Part shown: one piece after another, positions 26,726 through 35,719 of the stretch | Position numbering within the stretch: position 1 is the stretch's first letter | How the letters are laid out: each line of letters opens with the position of its first letter | Source of the DNA: Deltaproteobacteria bacterium | GTDB taxonomy: Bacteria; Myxococcota; Kuafuiibacteriia; Kuafuiibacteriales; Kuafuiibacteriaceae | Reading direction: 5' to 3' | NCBI GenBank assembly: GCA_016713425.1 | Contig: JADJPE010000005.1 | Location: 1,240,001-1,304,000, forward strand | Length of the DNA stretch: 64,000 bases | Position numbers and translations under genes: made by a program | Notes under the pieces: generated by a model | Databases searched by the model: none | The model's input: only the letters and a program-made list of their open reading frames with translations | Told to the model about the DNA's origin: nothing

Positions 26726-28159
26726 CTAGAGCTGATCGAGGTCCAGGTCCTCGTTGGAAGGCTCATCGCCATCGTTGGGGTTGGGGTTGGGAGTGGGAGT
26801 GGGCTTGGGGTCGCTTTCAGCCTTGCCTTCATCGGGATGATCGTCGTCCGTGCGATGGGCGTTGAGCTGGCCATGCTCATCGTCGTCCTTCTGCGACGCT
26901 TGGGGCGTCGCCTCATCCTCCTTCTCGGCCCGCGTACCATCACCACCCTGCGCCTCACGGGCGTCCTCGGCCGTGCTCTTTTCGGACCGCGCCGAGGCTG
27001 GCGCGTCTTCCGGTTCGGCCTTCGTTTCCTCGGACTTCTTCGTGGCCGTCGTCTTCGCCTCAGACTTCGTCCCCCTCCGCTTGTCGACCGGAGGCTTCGA
27101 CGTCCCAGACTTCGCCTCCTCACGCTTGTCGATCGGAGGCTTCGACGCCTCAGGCTTCGCCTCCTCACGCTCGTCGACCGGAGGCTTCGACGTCTCAGGC
27201 TTCGCCTCCTCACGCTCGTCGACCGAAGGCTTCGACGGCTTGGGCTTCACCAACTCGCGCTTGGTGGCGGCCAGCTTCGTTCGACGATCATCCCACAGGC
27301 CTTCCCCCAGGCGCTCGGAAGGACGCCCAACGGCGGCCCACCGCCCAGCGGCGTCGTAGGCGACGAGTTCGCCGGACGCGGGCACTTCGTGCGTCGTCTC
27401 GATGTCGAACGAACCATCCGCCGCGAGCGTCACCAGCTCACCTCCGTGACGAACAACCGCGTGGGGCCAACTCTGGCCCCGCACGCGGAAGCGGTCACGA
27501 CGCAGGCGAGTGCTCTCGACAACCTTCACTTCGAGGCGATCGGGCAGCACGCTGCTTTCGATCCCCGAAGGGCGCACGACAACGTATTGACCTGTGGTAT
27601 GCGAAACGGTCCGTCCACCCTGCATCGCGACATGGATCGAACCCTCCAAGACGCCTACGCGAAGGATATCGCCATCCAGCCAAGCGCCGTAAGACAACCC
27701 GCTCACCGTTAGGCCGAGTCGCGGCACGTAGACGATCGCCTCGCGACCGTTCGCCTTCACGAGAAGGCGTCCTCGATCCAGTTGAAAGACGAGCGGCCCT
27801 TCGGCTGCGCTCACGAGAACGCGCGCGCCTTGGTCCGCGATCCATCGCGTGCCCTGCGCCGAGGCTTCAACGAGCGCCGCAGGGTCTTTGAGCAGGAACG
27901 CGGTGGGACGCGGGAGGATCTCATTCTCATGCGCCATCCGCCAATTACCTCCGGCCGCAAGCGCTTCCACGAGATCACGCGTCCTGTCGACGCGTACGCT
28001 TCGAGCTTGCGAGCCTCCAGGTCCGCCACCTGCATTGGGCGAGACCGACTGGGCCGCGAACTCCGCGGACAGAACGCGGGTTGCGTGGCCACCGCCCACG
28101 CCAAGCACCAGGGCCGCAATGAATCCAACGACGTAGTTGCCCGTCACGTTCTCACTCAC
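26726..28159 (-). CDS. FecR-like membrane protein with repetitive Lys/Glu tail
   Basis: The protein has 477 residues from the GTG at 28159. A single N-terminal membrane segment (NYVVGFIAALVLGVGGG) is followed by an extracytoplasmic FecR-like domain (FQLDRGRLLVKANGREAIVYVPRLGLTVSG, then SIHVAMQGGRTVSHTTGQYVVV). The second half is a charged disordered tail with four 15-residue repeats (SKPPVDEREEAKPET type), then a Pro/Asp-rich end (PTPTPNPNPND). It is the last gene of a three-gene minus-strand set with the DUF4388 and TPR genes. FecR domains often regulate sigma factors, but no sigma factor is nearby, so a structural or surface role is equally likely. Confidence 0.7.
   Translation of the reverse strand: MSENVTGNYVVGFIAALVLGVGGGHATRVLSAEFAAQSVSPNAGGGPGGSQARSVRVDRTRDLVEALAAGGNWRMAHENEILPRPTAFLLKDPAALVEASAQGTRWIADQGARVLVSAAEGPLVFQLDRGRLLVKANGREAIVYVPRLGLTVSGLSYGAWLDGDILRVGVLEGSIHVAMQGGRTVSHTTGQYVVVRPSGIESSVLPDRLEVKVVESTRLRRDRFRVRGQSWPHAVVRHGGELVTLAADGSFDIETTHEVPASGELVAYDAAGRWAAVGRPSERLGEGLWDDRRTKLAATKRELVKPKPSKPSVDEREEAKPETSKPPVDEREEAKPEASKPPIDKREEAKSGTSKPPVDKRRGTKSEAKTTATKKSEETKAEPEDAPASARSEKSTAEDAREAQGGDGTRAEKEDEATPQASQKDDDEHGQLNAHRTDDDHPDEGKAESDPKPTPTPNPNPNDGDEPSNEDLDLDQL
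27081..27258 (-). repeat. 45-bp tandem repeat in the FecR-like gene
   Basis: Four copies of a 45-bp unit encode a 15-residue charged motif with the core SKPPVDEREEAKP. Copies differ by few bases. Confidence 0.9.
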
Positions 28160-28280
28160 AGCGCCAAAGTATAGGAAAGGTCGGGCAAAAACACAAAAGC
28201 CGTCCCCGATGATGCAGTCGTCAGAGTCGAAACACGCGCACAAAAAGCGCAAGCCAGGTGTCTCAACCAACCACCCTACA

Positions 28281-29444
28281 TCAGAAGAGCGGCGGCAAAA
28301 CGACGGGTGCTTCACCCTTGGCTCGGTAGAAGTAGGGCGTAGAGAACGGATACCGAATGTCGCGTTCGCTCAAGATATTCGCCGATACGAGCTCCGTGAG
28401 CGCATCGGGATACACGCCCGCCTCGAGGCGATACACCTCGAGCGCGCGTCGAATCACGCGAACCTGACTTGCGGCCAAATGATACGCGGTTGGGTCGTGG
28501 TACAGGCGTGGGCTCTGCGCGTTGGCTTCGGGACTGTCGAGAATCAGGTCGTGGATCAGCGACGCCAGCGCAAACACAAGCCCTGCGCTCACCACGATTC
28601 GACTCGCAGCCGAAAGGCCCGCCTTGAGCCGATCGACGAACCCGACGCGCGACGTATCGCTCGAAAGCGCATCATCGACTGGCTCCACGAGACGAACGAA
28701 GCCAGCGCTGAGCAGCACCGTGATCGCGCGACACGCCTCGAATTCACCGAGGCGGCTGAGATCGATCACCTCTCGCACTGTCCGCTCGGGGCGTGCCAGC
28801 TCATACACTTCGCGTTCCGCGGGTCCGATGTCCTCGAGCGCCTCGGCACTCGCATCGTCGTGGCCTCGACCCCTCACAGATCCATCGCGTCCCGTGGCCG
28901 CCGAGAGTCCTCGCGCCGGCTCAACGAAGAGTGAGAACGACGGCACCTTCTCGCGAATCCCGGCCCACTCGTCCATCATGCGGATGCCGTTCATGACGAT
29001 CGTGTCCGCACGCAACGGCTGCACACCCTCGGGCGAAGGTTCCACGGGAACGGTCTCGAACTGATACGTGCCGCGCGACCACTCGAACAGCGGATAGATG
29101 GTCTCCGTCATCTGCAAGGTGGCGAACTCCGCGATCTCGCCCGCGCTCGCGTAGCCGAGATCGATCAACACGGCGCCGATACGCTTCAAGGAACGGCGCT
29201 GTTCACGCACCGCAAGATCGATCTGACTTTGGGTGAGCATCCCGGCCCGGACCATGAAATTGCCGAGCAACATCTGGGCCGGCCGGCTCACGTTCTCCGC
29301 GCGCACCACGCTCCCATCTTTGAAATAGACCCTCACCTCATCGACATCATTGTCGAGCACCAAGACGCCCGTTTTGCCTTGGTGGCCGATGAGCTGAAAG
29401 ATGTCGGCGACGCCAAAGTCTCTTATCGTGCCTTTGAGCGCCAC
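28281..29444 (-). CDS. DUF4388 (PATAN) domain protein
   Basis: The protein has 387 residues. The N-terminus, MALKGTIRDFGVADIFQLIGHQGKTGVLVL, is a clear DUF4388 start, a domain common in deltaproteobacterial signalling proteins. The middle part (TQSQIDLAVREQRRSLKRIGAVLIDLGY) resembles the GspE-II-type helical domain that often follows it. A C-terminal hydrophobic segment (IVVSAGLVFALASLI) may be a membrane anchor. The GTG start lies one base after the stop of the TPR gene, so the two are translationally coupled. A signalling or scaffolding role is inferred from the domain family only. Confidence 0.8.
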   Translation of the reverse strand: MALKGTIRDFGVADIFQLIGHQGKTGVLVLDNDVDEVRVYFKDGSVVRAENVSRPAQMLLGNFMVRAGMLTQSQIDLAVREQRRSLKRIGAVLIDLGYASAGEIAEFATLQMTETIYPLFEWSRGTYQFETVPVEPSPEGVQPLRADTIVMNGIRMMDEWAGIREKVPSFSLFVEPARGLSAATGRDGSVRGRGHDDASAEALEDIGPAEREVYELARPERTVREVIDLSRLGEFEACRAITVLLSAGFVRLVEPVDDALSSDTSRVGFVDRLKAGLSAASRIVVSAGLVFALASLIHDLILDSPEANAQSPRLYHDPTAYHLAASQVRVIRRALEVYRLEAGVYPDALTELVSANILSERDIRYPFSTPYFYRAKGEAPVVLPPLF

Positions 29445-29445
29445 A

Positions 29446-31425
29446 TCATCTCCAGACTTGCCTGAGCGAGAAGAGCGTCAGAAGCCCTGCCATCCCTAGG
29501 AAAACGATCGTAATGAGCGAAGCATCTTCGCCCCCCATCCACACCGACCACGCATCCGTCGCCGGACTCCCGTGCGAGATCGCGCACGCAAGGCAAGCCG
29601 CGAAAAGGAAGAGGAGACTCACGCCGCCGATGGCCCGGTCGCCAAGAATATGTCCAGCACCCGCACACAAGCCGAGCAGCCTTTCAGCCCAACGACGTTT
29701 TCTTTGATACCGCACAACAATGCGCTCGCGTGCTCTCCGCAGACGGACGTCCACCGGGGTGGGAGCAAGAAAAACCGCCTCGCAATCCACGCAGTGTCGA
29801 GCTGGAGCTTCGCGATGCGCGGGCGCGCCACACTTGGGGCAAGGTGTGCTGAGACGACGACTTCGCCTGATGAGACGAAACGCAAACACGACGGCCGCGA
29901 GCACGATGAGCGGCATGAACAGCGCTGGCGTTCGCCCGCTTATGCGTCGCCACTCCTCGACCGTGACATCGCGACCAACCGCCCCATCGAAGCTCAGGAG
30001 CTTGCTCCACAGAATACCCTGGCCAAGTTCGGCGGCAAGCATCTTCGACTTCACAGGCACGCTCGCATCCATTCGCGTGTATTGCTCGGTCAGGTCCTCA
30101 TCGACGTGCCGCGCCTGCTCGAGGAGCGCGTTCGCTTCGTCGAAGTGACTCGAGTCGGCGAAGATCGTCGCCTGGTTGAGGAGCGGCTGCGCGAGGGTCT
30201 TTCGAGCCGAGGCTTGCCGAAAGCTCTCGAGCGCCGCTTCTTCTCGGCCCAACATGACGAAGGCAATCCCAAGGTTGTTCCGCGCACCATCGTCGTTCGG
30301 GTTGATCGACAACGCCTTCTGATAGTGCAGCACCGCCCCTTCGAGGTCCCCGCGAATCCGACTTCGTACGGCCAGAATCAACGAACTGGAGACATCACTG
30401 CTGTCTGTACGCTGACTGAGCGCACTTTCAGCCTCGTCGGCGAAGGCTTCCGTCACCGCCATCTCCATGAAGTCGGCGCGCGACCCAGGAAAGGACAAGA
30501 ACGGCGTCGCCAGGAAGATGAGCCCCGGTCCGATACCGAGAACACCCATGAGAACCAGCGACACCCATTGCTCACGTGGGGTTTGGTATCCGATGATCGT
30601 GACAAGAGCCAGGATGACGACCAGTGTCAGGCCAAAACCGAGAATGCCAGGCAGCGCGATCAACATCAGAAGCGCGATGGCGACCTCACCCGGCCCCGCA
30701 AACGCCGGGAGCCTCTTCGCCAGATCGTGCGACGGATAGCTCAGGTACTTGAGGAGTTGGATCAACGTCCAGCCCATGATCGTTGCAAGCAAAGCGACGC
30801 CCGCGATCACGAGCAGGTTCGTGAGCAACGTAACGACGTTGCGAAAGCGTGTCAGCTTGGCCACGACAAGATCGAACAAAGCGCCCGCGACATCACGCCA
30901 GCCAGAAGCACCGAGAAGCGCGTAGGCTCGGGCGCGGTTCCAGTGCGCAGCAACCAAATCGGGCGATAGCCTCGCCGCAGCGTCGGCAAGCGCCAAAGCT
31001 CGTTCCTGGCGCCCAGTGTCCATTGCCTGCTGCGTCTCGCGGATCAAAACCGCCGATGCAAGGACGACGTTCCGAGCCCCAAGCGCGAGCCGTGTCTCCT
31101 CCAGAAGCTCGAGCTCCGTGGCCGCCCCTCGTTCATTACCCACGCGCAAATAGCGAGCCCGGGCCTCGAGGCTCCGACGGAGCTCGGCCTCCGTGGGCGG
31201 ACCTGTCAGAGGGGCGACATCCAGGTTTGCGACCGCCGGTTCGTCGTTCGGCGCCGCCTCATCCTCCTGCGCCCGCTCCGTGGGCTGCGAAGCGCGATGT
31301 CGAGCTCGACTGGGGCTGCCCTCCTCGGCGAACGCAATCGACGAACCCACGAGAAGCAGCACCGCACCCAAGCTCGGCCACATCCTCCGCCGCACGACGC
31401 CACCCAAGCTCGGACCCACCACCAT
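29446..31425 (-). CDS. Multi-pass membrane protein with TPR repeats and a zinc ribbon
   Basis: The protein has 659 residues from the ATG at 31425. An N-terminal signal-like segment (RRRMWPSLGAVLLLVGSSIAFA) is followed by a TPR-like helical region, several membrane helices around residues 195-310, a canonical TPR (AVLHYQKALSINPNDDGARNNLGIAFVMLGREEAALESF), another membrane helix, a four-Cys zinc ribbon (CPKCG ... CVDC), and two C-terminal membrane helices. It is the first gene of the operon with the DUF4388 and FecR-like genes. It could organise a membrane complex; the function is unknown. Confidence 0.75.
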   Translation of the reverse strand: MVVGPSLGGVVRRRMWPSLGAVLLLVGSSIAFAEEGSPSRARHRASQPTERAQEDEAAPNDEPAVANLDVAPLTGPPTEAELRRSLEARARYLRVGNERGAATELELLEETRLALGARNVVLASAVLIRETQQAMDTGRQERALALADAAARLSPDLVAAHWNRARAYALLGASGWRDVAGALFDLVVAKLTRFRNVVTLLTNLLVIAGVALLATIMGWTLIQLLKYLSYPSHDLAKRLPAFAGPGEVAIALLMLIALPGILGFGLTLVVILALVTIIGYQTPREQWVSLVLMGVLGIGPGLIFLATPFLSFPGSRADFMEMAVTEAFADEAESALSQRTDSSDVSSSLILAVRSRIRGDLEGAVLHYQKALSINPNDDGARNNLGIAFVMLGREEAALESFRQASARKTLAQPLLNQATIFADSSHFDEANALLEQARHVDEDLTEQYTRMDASVPVKSKMLAAELGQGILWSKLLSFDGAVGRDVTVEEWRRISGRTPALFMPLIVLAAVVFAFRLIRRSRRLSTPCPKCGAPAHREAPARHCVDCEAVFLAPTPVDVRLRRARERIVVRYQRKRRWAERLLGLCAGAGHILGDRAIGGVSLLFLFAACLACAISHGSPATDAWSVWMGGEDASLITIVFLGMAGLLTLFSLRQVWR

Positions 31426-31739
31426 CACCAAAGAAGCGGCCGCCCCGAAGGGCGAATCTCCCTTTCTCTCCTACCGGTTACCAGACCCCCGAGAACGCAG
31501 CAACTCATCAGCCCACGCGGGGTTCCGGGGCAGCGCAATCCAGCAACCGCGCATTCCGGCGTAGCCGCCCCACGACGACTCGGTGGGCCCTTCGCCTACA
31601 CCCGCCGCAACATGGATGCGCGACGACGGGCGCCGGCCCCGCGCGACGGGCCTCCACGCCCCTTTCAAAGTGGGCGACGAGGCGCGGCGGCGCATGGTAT
31701 GCGGGGGCGGGGCGACGACCCATCGACCGTCAATCGATC
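31426..31739. other. Divergent intergenic region upstream of a 12-bp repeat array
   Basis: About 310 bp between the TPR gene (minus) and the GT-C-like gene (plus). Promoters for both are expected here. I see no convincing promoter boxes or hairpins. Open frames across it are rich in Arg, Pro and Gly and do not look like protein. Confidence 0.4.
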
Positions 31740-31883
31740 GTGCAACCGACCGTGCAATCGACCGTGCAACCGACCGTGCAATCGACCGTGCAACCGACCG
31801 TGCAACCGACCGTGCAACCGACCGTGCAACCGACTGTGCAATCGACCGTGCAACCGAACGTGCAATCGACCGTGCAACCGAGC
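31738..31883 (+). repeat. 12-bp tandem repeat with an in-frame GTG in each unit
   Basis: Twelve copies of a 12-bp unit (GTGCAACCGACC or GTGCAATCGACC) encode VQPT/VQST. All twelve GTG codons (31740 to 31872) are in frame with the downstream membrane protein. The true start could be any of them. Confidence 0.92.
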
Positions 31884-33380
31884 AGCGCTTGGATTCACCG
31901 ACAAGCGGTTGAGCTGCTGCTCGCCGTCATCGTGTTCTTTGCGTGCGCCTATTTCTTCACGGGCGGTAGCTGGAATTCCAACGCGCACCTCGCGACCGTG
32001 ATGTCGATCGTCGACGACGGAACATTCTACATCGACCGATACCGCGACTCGACGGGCGACATCGCCCATACCCCGCGCGGCACGGTCTCGAGTAAAGCGA
32101 TCGGGGCGCCGATCGTCGCCATTCCCGCCTACATCATCGCCAAGGTCGCGAGCCTCCACATGACCCATCGCGGCAATCAGCTCATCGTGCGCGCATACAT
32201 CACGACCGCGCTGACGATGGGCGCCGTGATGGCACTCCTTACCGTGGTCCTCTACCGAACGTTGCGGCGACGCGTCGAGCCCCGCGACGCCGCGGTGCTC
32301 GCGCTCGCGGTCGTCTTGGCGACGCCGCTTTTTCCGAACGCAGCCATGATCTCCCAGCATGTGATGACGGCGCTCGCGGCCTTCGCCTCTTACTCAATAC
32401 TCGAGCGCTGGCGTCTTCGCCGCCTCACGCAACCCGAAAATCCACGCCAAGCTGACGAGTCCGTCCGACTCGAGTCATGGAAGATTGCGCTCGCCGGCTT
32501 TTTGGGCGGGCTCGCGCCCGTCTTCGAGTATCCGTCTCTCATCGTGCTCATCCCCCTGACCATCTACGCGCTTTGGTCATGCCGCCTACGCTTTCGAATC
32601 GCTTGGTTCTTGGCCGGGGTAGGCGTGGCCCTCTTGATTCCGATGACCTACCATACCGTTTTCTTTGGCGGACCCTTCAAGACCGCGTACAGCGCCCTGG
32701 TTCGACCCGAGTTCATCGCCATTCATCGTCAGGGCTTCATGGGGTTCGATCACTTCTCATGGCTGCGTCTTTATGAGCTCACGCTCGGCCGGTCACGCGG
32801 GCTCTTCTTGCTCTCACCCTTCTTGGTCGCGTCGATCCCGGGACTCACACGCATGATCCGAGCGCCAGCGACACGTCCAGAAGGCATCACCGTAGGCGTG
32901 ATCGCGTGGTCGGTCCTCCTCTTCATCGCCAGCTTCGTAAATTGGCACTCCGGTTCAGCGGTCGGATCGCGCTTCATTCATATCTTCATCGTGTTTTCCT
33001 GCGTCCCGCTGGCTGCGATCTACCCGCACCATCGCGGCTGGATGCAGCTCGGAATCGCGGTGTCCTTTTTTCTCATGCTCGTGGCCATCTCCGTCACCTC
33101 AGTTCCACCACCGCCCGACGCCAATGTTCTCCAGTACTACTTCGAGCATTTCTTCCGCGGAGATATCGCGTGGTGGCAGGGCGAGATCATCAAGCAGGAA
33201 GGCATCGGAACGGGGGCGCCGACCTACCCGTTCGCGTTCAATCTCGGGATCGTCCTGGGACTTCCCGGGCTTTGGTCCCTGCTCCCGTTCGGCGTCGTCA
33301 TGGCGGGCCTTTCGATGCTCCTCGCTCGCCGTCTTCGCATTCCGCACCGCCACGCCAACACCGCACAACACTCGACTTGA
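31740..33380 (+). CDS. Polytopic membrane protein, GT-C glycosyltransferase-like
   Basis: The protein has at most 546 residues, or about 502 if it starts at the last repeat GTG (31872). The N-terminus is a (VQPT)n tract, then about ten membrane helices starting with AVELLLAVIVFFACAYFF. The first loop has FYIDRYRDSTGDIAHTPRGTVSSKAIGAPIVAIPAY, a pattern (IDxxxxxTGDxAxxxGxxxSxKxxG) common in myxobacterial proteins related to the PMT/ArnT GT-C fold, where an acidic residue in the first loop is catalytic. It may move a sugar from a lipid carrier in the periplasm; the donor and acceptor are unknown. The PLP enzyme gene follows 31 bp downstream. Confidence 0.7.
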   Translation: MQPTVQSTVQPTVQSTVQPTVQPTVQPTVQPTVQSTVQPNVQSTVQPSSAWIHRQAVELLLAVIVFFACAYFFTGGSWNSNAHLATVMSIVDDGTFYIDRYRDSTGDIAHTPRGTVSSKAIGAPIVAIPAYIIAKVASLHMTHRGNQLIVRAYITTALTMGAVMALLTVVLYRTLRRRVEPRDAAVLALAVVLATPLFPNAAMISQHVMTALAAFASYSILERWRLRRLTQPENPRQADESVRLESWKIALAGFLGGLAPVFEYPSLIVLIPLTIYALWSCRLRFRIAWFLAGVGVALLIPMTYHTVFFGGPFKTAYSALVRPEFIAIHRQGFMGFDHFSWLRLYELTLGRSRGLFLLSPFLVASIPGLTRMIRAPATRPEGITVGVIAWSVLLFIASFVNWHSGSAVGSRFIHIFIVFSCVPLAAIYPHHRGWMQLGIAVSFFLMLVAISVTSVPPPPDANVLQYYFEHFFRGDIAWWQGEIIKQEGIGTGAPTYPFAFNLGIVLGLPGLWSLLPFGVVMAGLSMLLARRLRIPHRHANTAQHST

Positions 33381-33411
33381 CGCCGCACCCTCAAACCGCC
33401 ACGGATGCTTC

Positions 33412-34728
33412 ATGACCGATCCCCAAGCTCCGAACTCCGAGGTCGCCGCCAGAAACCCCGATCACCGCCCCGAGACACTCGCGATCCACGCGGGTGAGCC
33501 GTATCCACGTCACTGGCGGGCCGTGATCCCTCCGATCTATCAATGCAGTGTGTTCGAGGTCGCCGACGACGACGACGATGCGTCCGACGAGCATGGCGAG
33601 CACGAAGCAAACGAGACCGCCGAAACAAGCGACGCAAACGAGGCAAACGAGACGACCGACACCACCCATCCTAGCGCACAACCACGGGGCGAAGCGCCCC
33701 GGATCCAGTACCCGCGGCTGGGAAACGTGCCGAACCAGACGGTCGTCGCCAAGAAGCTCGCCCACCTCGAAGGTGCAGAGGCGGGCCTTGTGACCGCAAG
33801 TGGAATGGCAGCCGTCTCCGCGTCGCTGCTCTCCGTTCTCAAACCGGGCGACCACGTATTGGCCCAAGATGCGCTCTACGGCGGTACCCATCAGCTGATG
33901 ACGAAGGACCTCCCGGCCTACGGAATCGAGGTCGATTTCGTCGACGGCAACGATCCCAAAGGGTGGGCGCAAAAGCTCAAATCAAGCACGCGGGTGTTCT
34001 ACACGGAGTCGATCACCAACCCGATCCTCAAGGTCGCCGACCACCACGCGGTGGTCGAGTTCTCGAGACAAAACGGGCTCGTCTCCATGATCGACAATAC
34101 GTTTGCCAGCCCGGTGAACTTCCGCCCGGTCGAAATCGGATACGATCTCTCCATCCATAGCGCGACGAAATATCTCAATGGACATTCGGATCTCGTCGCC
34201 GGTGCGGTCGTCGGTCACCAGCGCTTCATCGATGGCGTGCAGAGATTCGTCCTTCACTTCGGCGCTTGCCTCGATGCACACGCTTGCTTCCTCCTACACC
34301 GGGGCATGAAGACGCTCGCGCTCCGGGTCCGGCATCAAAGCGCGAGCGCGTTGATTCTTGCCCAGCACCTCGAGCGACACCCGATGATCGCGCGCGTCTA
34401 TTATCCCGGGCTTCTGTCCCATCCGACGCACGATCTCGCGCGATCATTGCTCACTGGTTACGGCGGCATGATGGCCTTCGAGCACCGCGATGGCGTGCAA
34501 GCCGCGCGAGCGATGACGCGCCGCCTCAAGCTGGCTGTCTACGCAACGAGCCTGGGCGGCGTCGAAAGCATCGTGACGCTTCCGAGCCGCACATCGCACC
34601 TTCCCATGTCCCCCGAAGAACGTCGCCGCGCTGGAATCGCGGATGGGCTCGTTCGTCTCTCGGTCGGCATCGAGAACGTCGACGACTTGGTCGAAGACTT
34701 CGACCAAGCGCTCCGCGTTGACGCATGA
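33412..34728 (+). CDS. Cys/Met-metabolism PLP-dependent enzyme (cystathionine gamma-synthase / gamma-lyase type)
   Basis: The protein has 438 residues. Family features: LAIHAGEPYPRHWRAVIPPIYQCSVFE at the N-terminus, VTASGMAAVSASLL, YGGTHQLM, IDNTFASPVNFRP and the PLP-lysine motif SIHSATKYLNGHSDL, with SVGIENVDDLVEDFDQAL at the C-terminus. It makes or cleaves cystathionine or a related thioether; sequence does not separate gamma-synthase from gamma-lyase or O-acylhomoserine sulfhydrylase. A roughly 45-residue acidic insert (DDDDDASDEHGEHEANETAE and on) splits the N-terminal region and is absent from normal family members. The start is ATG 33412. Confidence 0.88.
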   Translation: MTDPQAPNSEVAARNPDHRPETLAIHAGEPYPRHWRAVIPPIYQCSVFEVADDDDDASDEHGEHEANETAETSDANEANETTDTTHPSAQPRGEAPRIQYPRLGNVPNQTVVAKKLAHLEGAEAGLVTASGMAAVSASLLSVLKPGDHVLAQDALYGGTHQLMTKDLPAYGIEVDFVDGNDPKGWAQKLKSSTRVFYTESITNPILKVADHHAVVEFSRQNGLVSMIDNTFASPVNFRPVEIGYDLSIHSATKYLNGHSDLVAGAVVGHQRFIDGVQRFVLHFGACLDAHACFLLHRGMKTLALRVRHQSASALILAQHLERHPMIARVYYPGLLSHPTHDLARSLLTGYGGMMAFEHRDGVQAARAMTRRLKLAVYATSLGGVESIVTLPSRTSHLPMSPEERRRAGIADGLVRLSVGIENVDDLVEDFDQALRVDA

Positions 34729-34867
34729 CGTTTCGTTGGGCTGAATGGGGCCATCCAGCGCCTCGTCAAGGAGACTGGGCTCACCAAGCACATCGATGAC
34801 AACCTTCGTGAATGTGCCGTGATCCTGACCGGACGATCCTGACTTGGCGATCGTCAGTGGGCGACCA

Positions 34868-35704
34868 TCAAAGGCCGGCCGAAGATCGGAAAGCGCTCAC
34901 GAGCGCGCCGAACTCTGCGGGGTCGACGAGCGAAGCCGGAAGGACGCCGCGAAAGTGGTGATCTGCGAGCTGCGCACCCGACGACGTAAGCACGGGCTGT
35001 CCATCTGGATACCGCCAAAGCCCATGTATCCGTTTGTCGAGCGAGGACTCACCAAACTGAACGTCCACGGACGGGGACCCGCGACGCTCGAGGTCGAGCC
35101 GCAGACCCAGCCGATATCGACTGGGGATCTCTTCGCCATCGTCCTTGACCATCCGAAGACTGATCCGCGCCTCACCCGTCGCGTCAGCTTCCTTTCGCGT
35201 CACAAGGACCAGCTCATCCCTGTCGCTCGCACGCAGCCGAACGACGTCGACGTTCTGCTGCTCATCGCCGGAGCCGCTTCGCTCGACAACCGTCAGTCGA
35301 TGTCCTGCCAGATCCACCAGCGCCTCGCTCATCTCCCGCACCATCTCGAGCGCCGCCTCAGCCTCATCGCACGAAACCCGTCCTTCGTTCATCGATGTGC
35401 GGATCCGGTCCAAGCTCCGCTCGAGCGCATCCCGCACTCCCGGTCGAATGGACGCCGGCAGCGCCTTCATTGCCTCCGGAAGCATTCGCAGCACCTCAAG
35501 CCGAGCCGCTCCCAGCGGTCCTTCATCCCAGGACGCCTCAACACAGAACGGCGGAAAGGAGGACGGCTCAAGACCGGCTCGGGCAAGAGAGCCGACGACG
35601 CCATTGCGTCTCGCTTCGGTGCCGACGCCGGCGGACGCCGCCGGCGGAAAAGGTGTTAGCGGCCGGGCGGGCCGCGAAGATGCTTCCAGACGACCAACGC
35701 TCAT
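34868..35704 (-). CDS. Hypothetical protein, partner of PLD-like gene
   Basis: I do not recognise this 278-residue protein. It has a Pro/Ala-rich N-terminal 45 residues without a signal peptide, a helical middle (RPGVRDALERSLDRIRTSMNEGRVSCDEAEAALEMVREM) and a beta-rich C-terminal half (RLTVVERSG...DELVLVTRKE...YRLGLRLDLERRG). The start is ATG 35704, fifteen bases after the PLD-like gene stop, so they form an operon. The N-terminal composition resembles that of the PLD-like protein and of the repeat protein encoded divergently. Confidence 0.65.
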   Translation of the reverse strand: MSVGRLEASSRPARPLTPFPPAASAGVGTEARRNGVVGSLARAGLEPSSFPPFCVEASWDEGPLGAARLEVLRMLPEAMKALPASIRPGVRDALERSLDRIRTSMNEGRVSCDEAEAALEMVREMSEALVDLAGHRLTVVERSGSGDEQQNVDVVRLRASDRDELVLVTRKEADATGEARISLRMVKDDGEEIPSRYRLGLRLDLERRGSPSVDVQFGESSLDKRIHGLWRYPDGQPVLTSSGAQLADHHFRGVLPASLVDPAEFGALVSAFRSSAGL

Positions 35705-35719
35705 CGCACCACCACGCCT

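Noticed and set aside
34729..34867. Hairpin CTGAC...GTCAG near 34840 as a terminator between convergent genes
   Set aside because: The stem is only five bases and no T-run follows on either strand.
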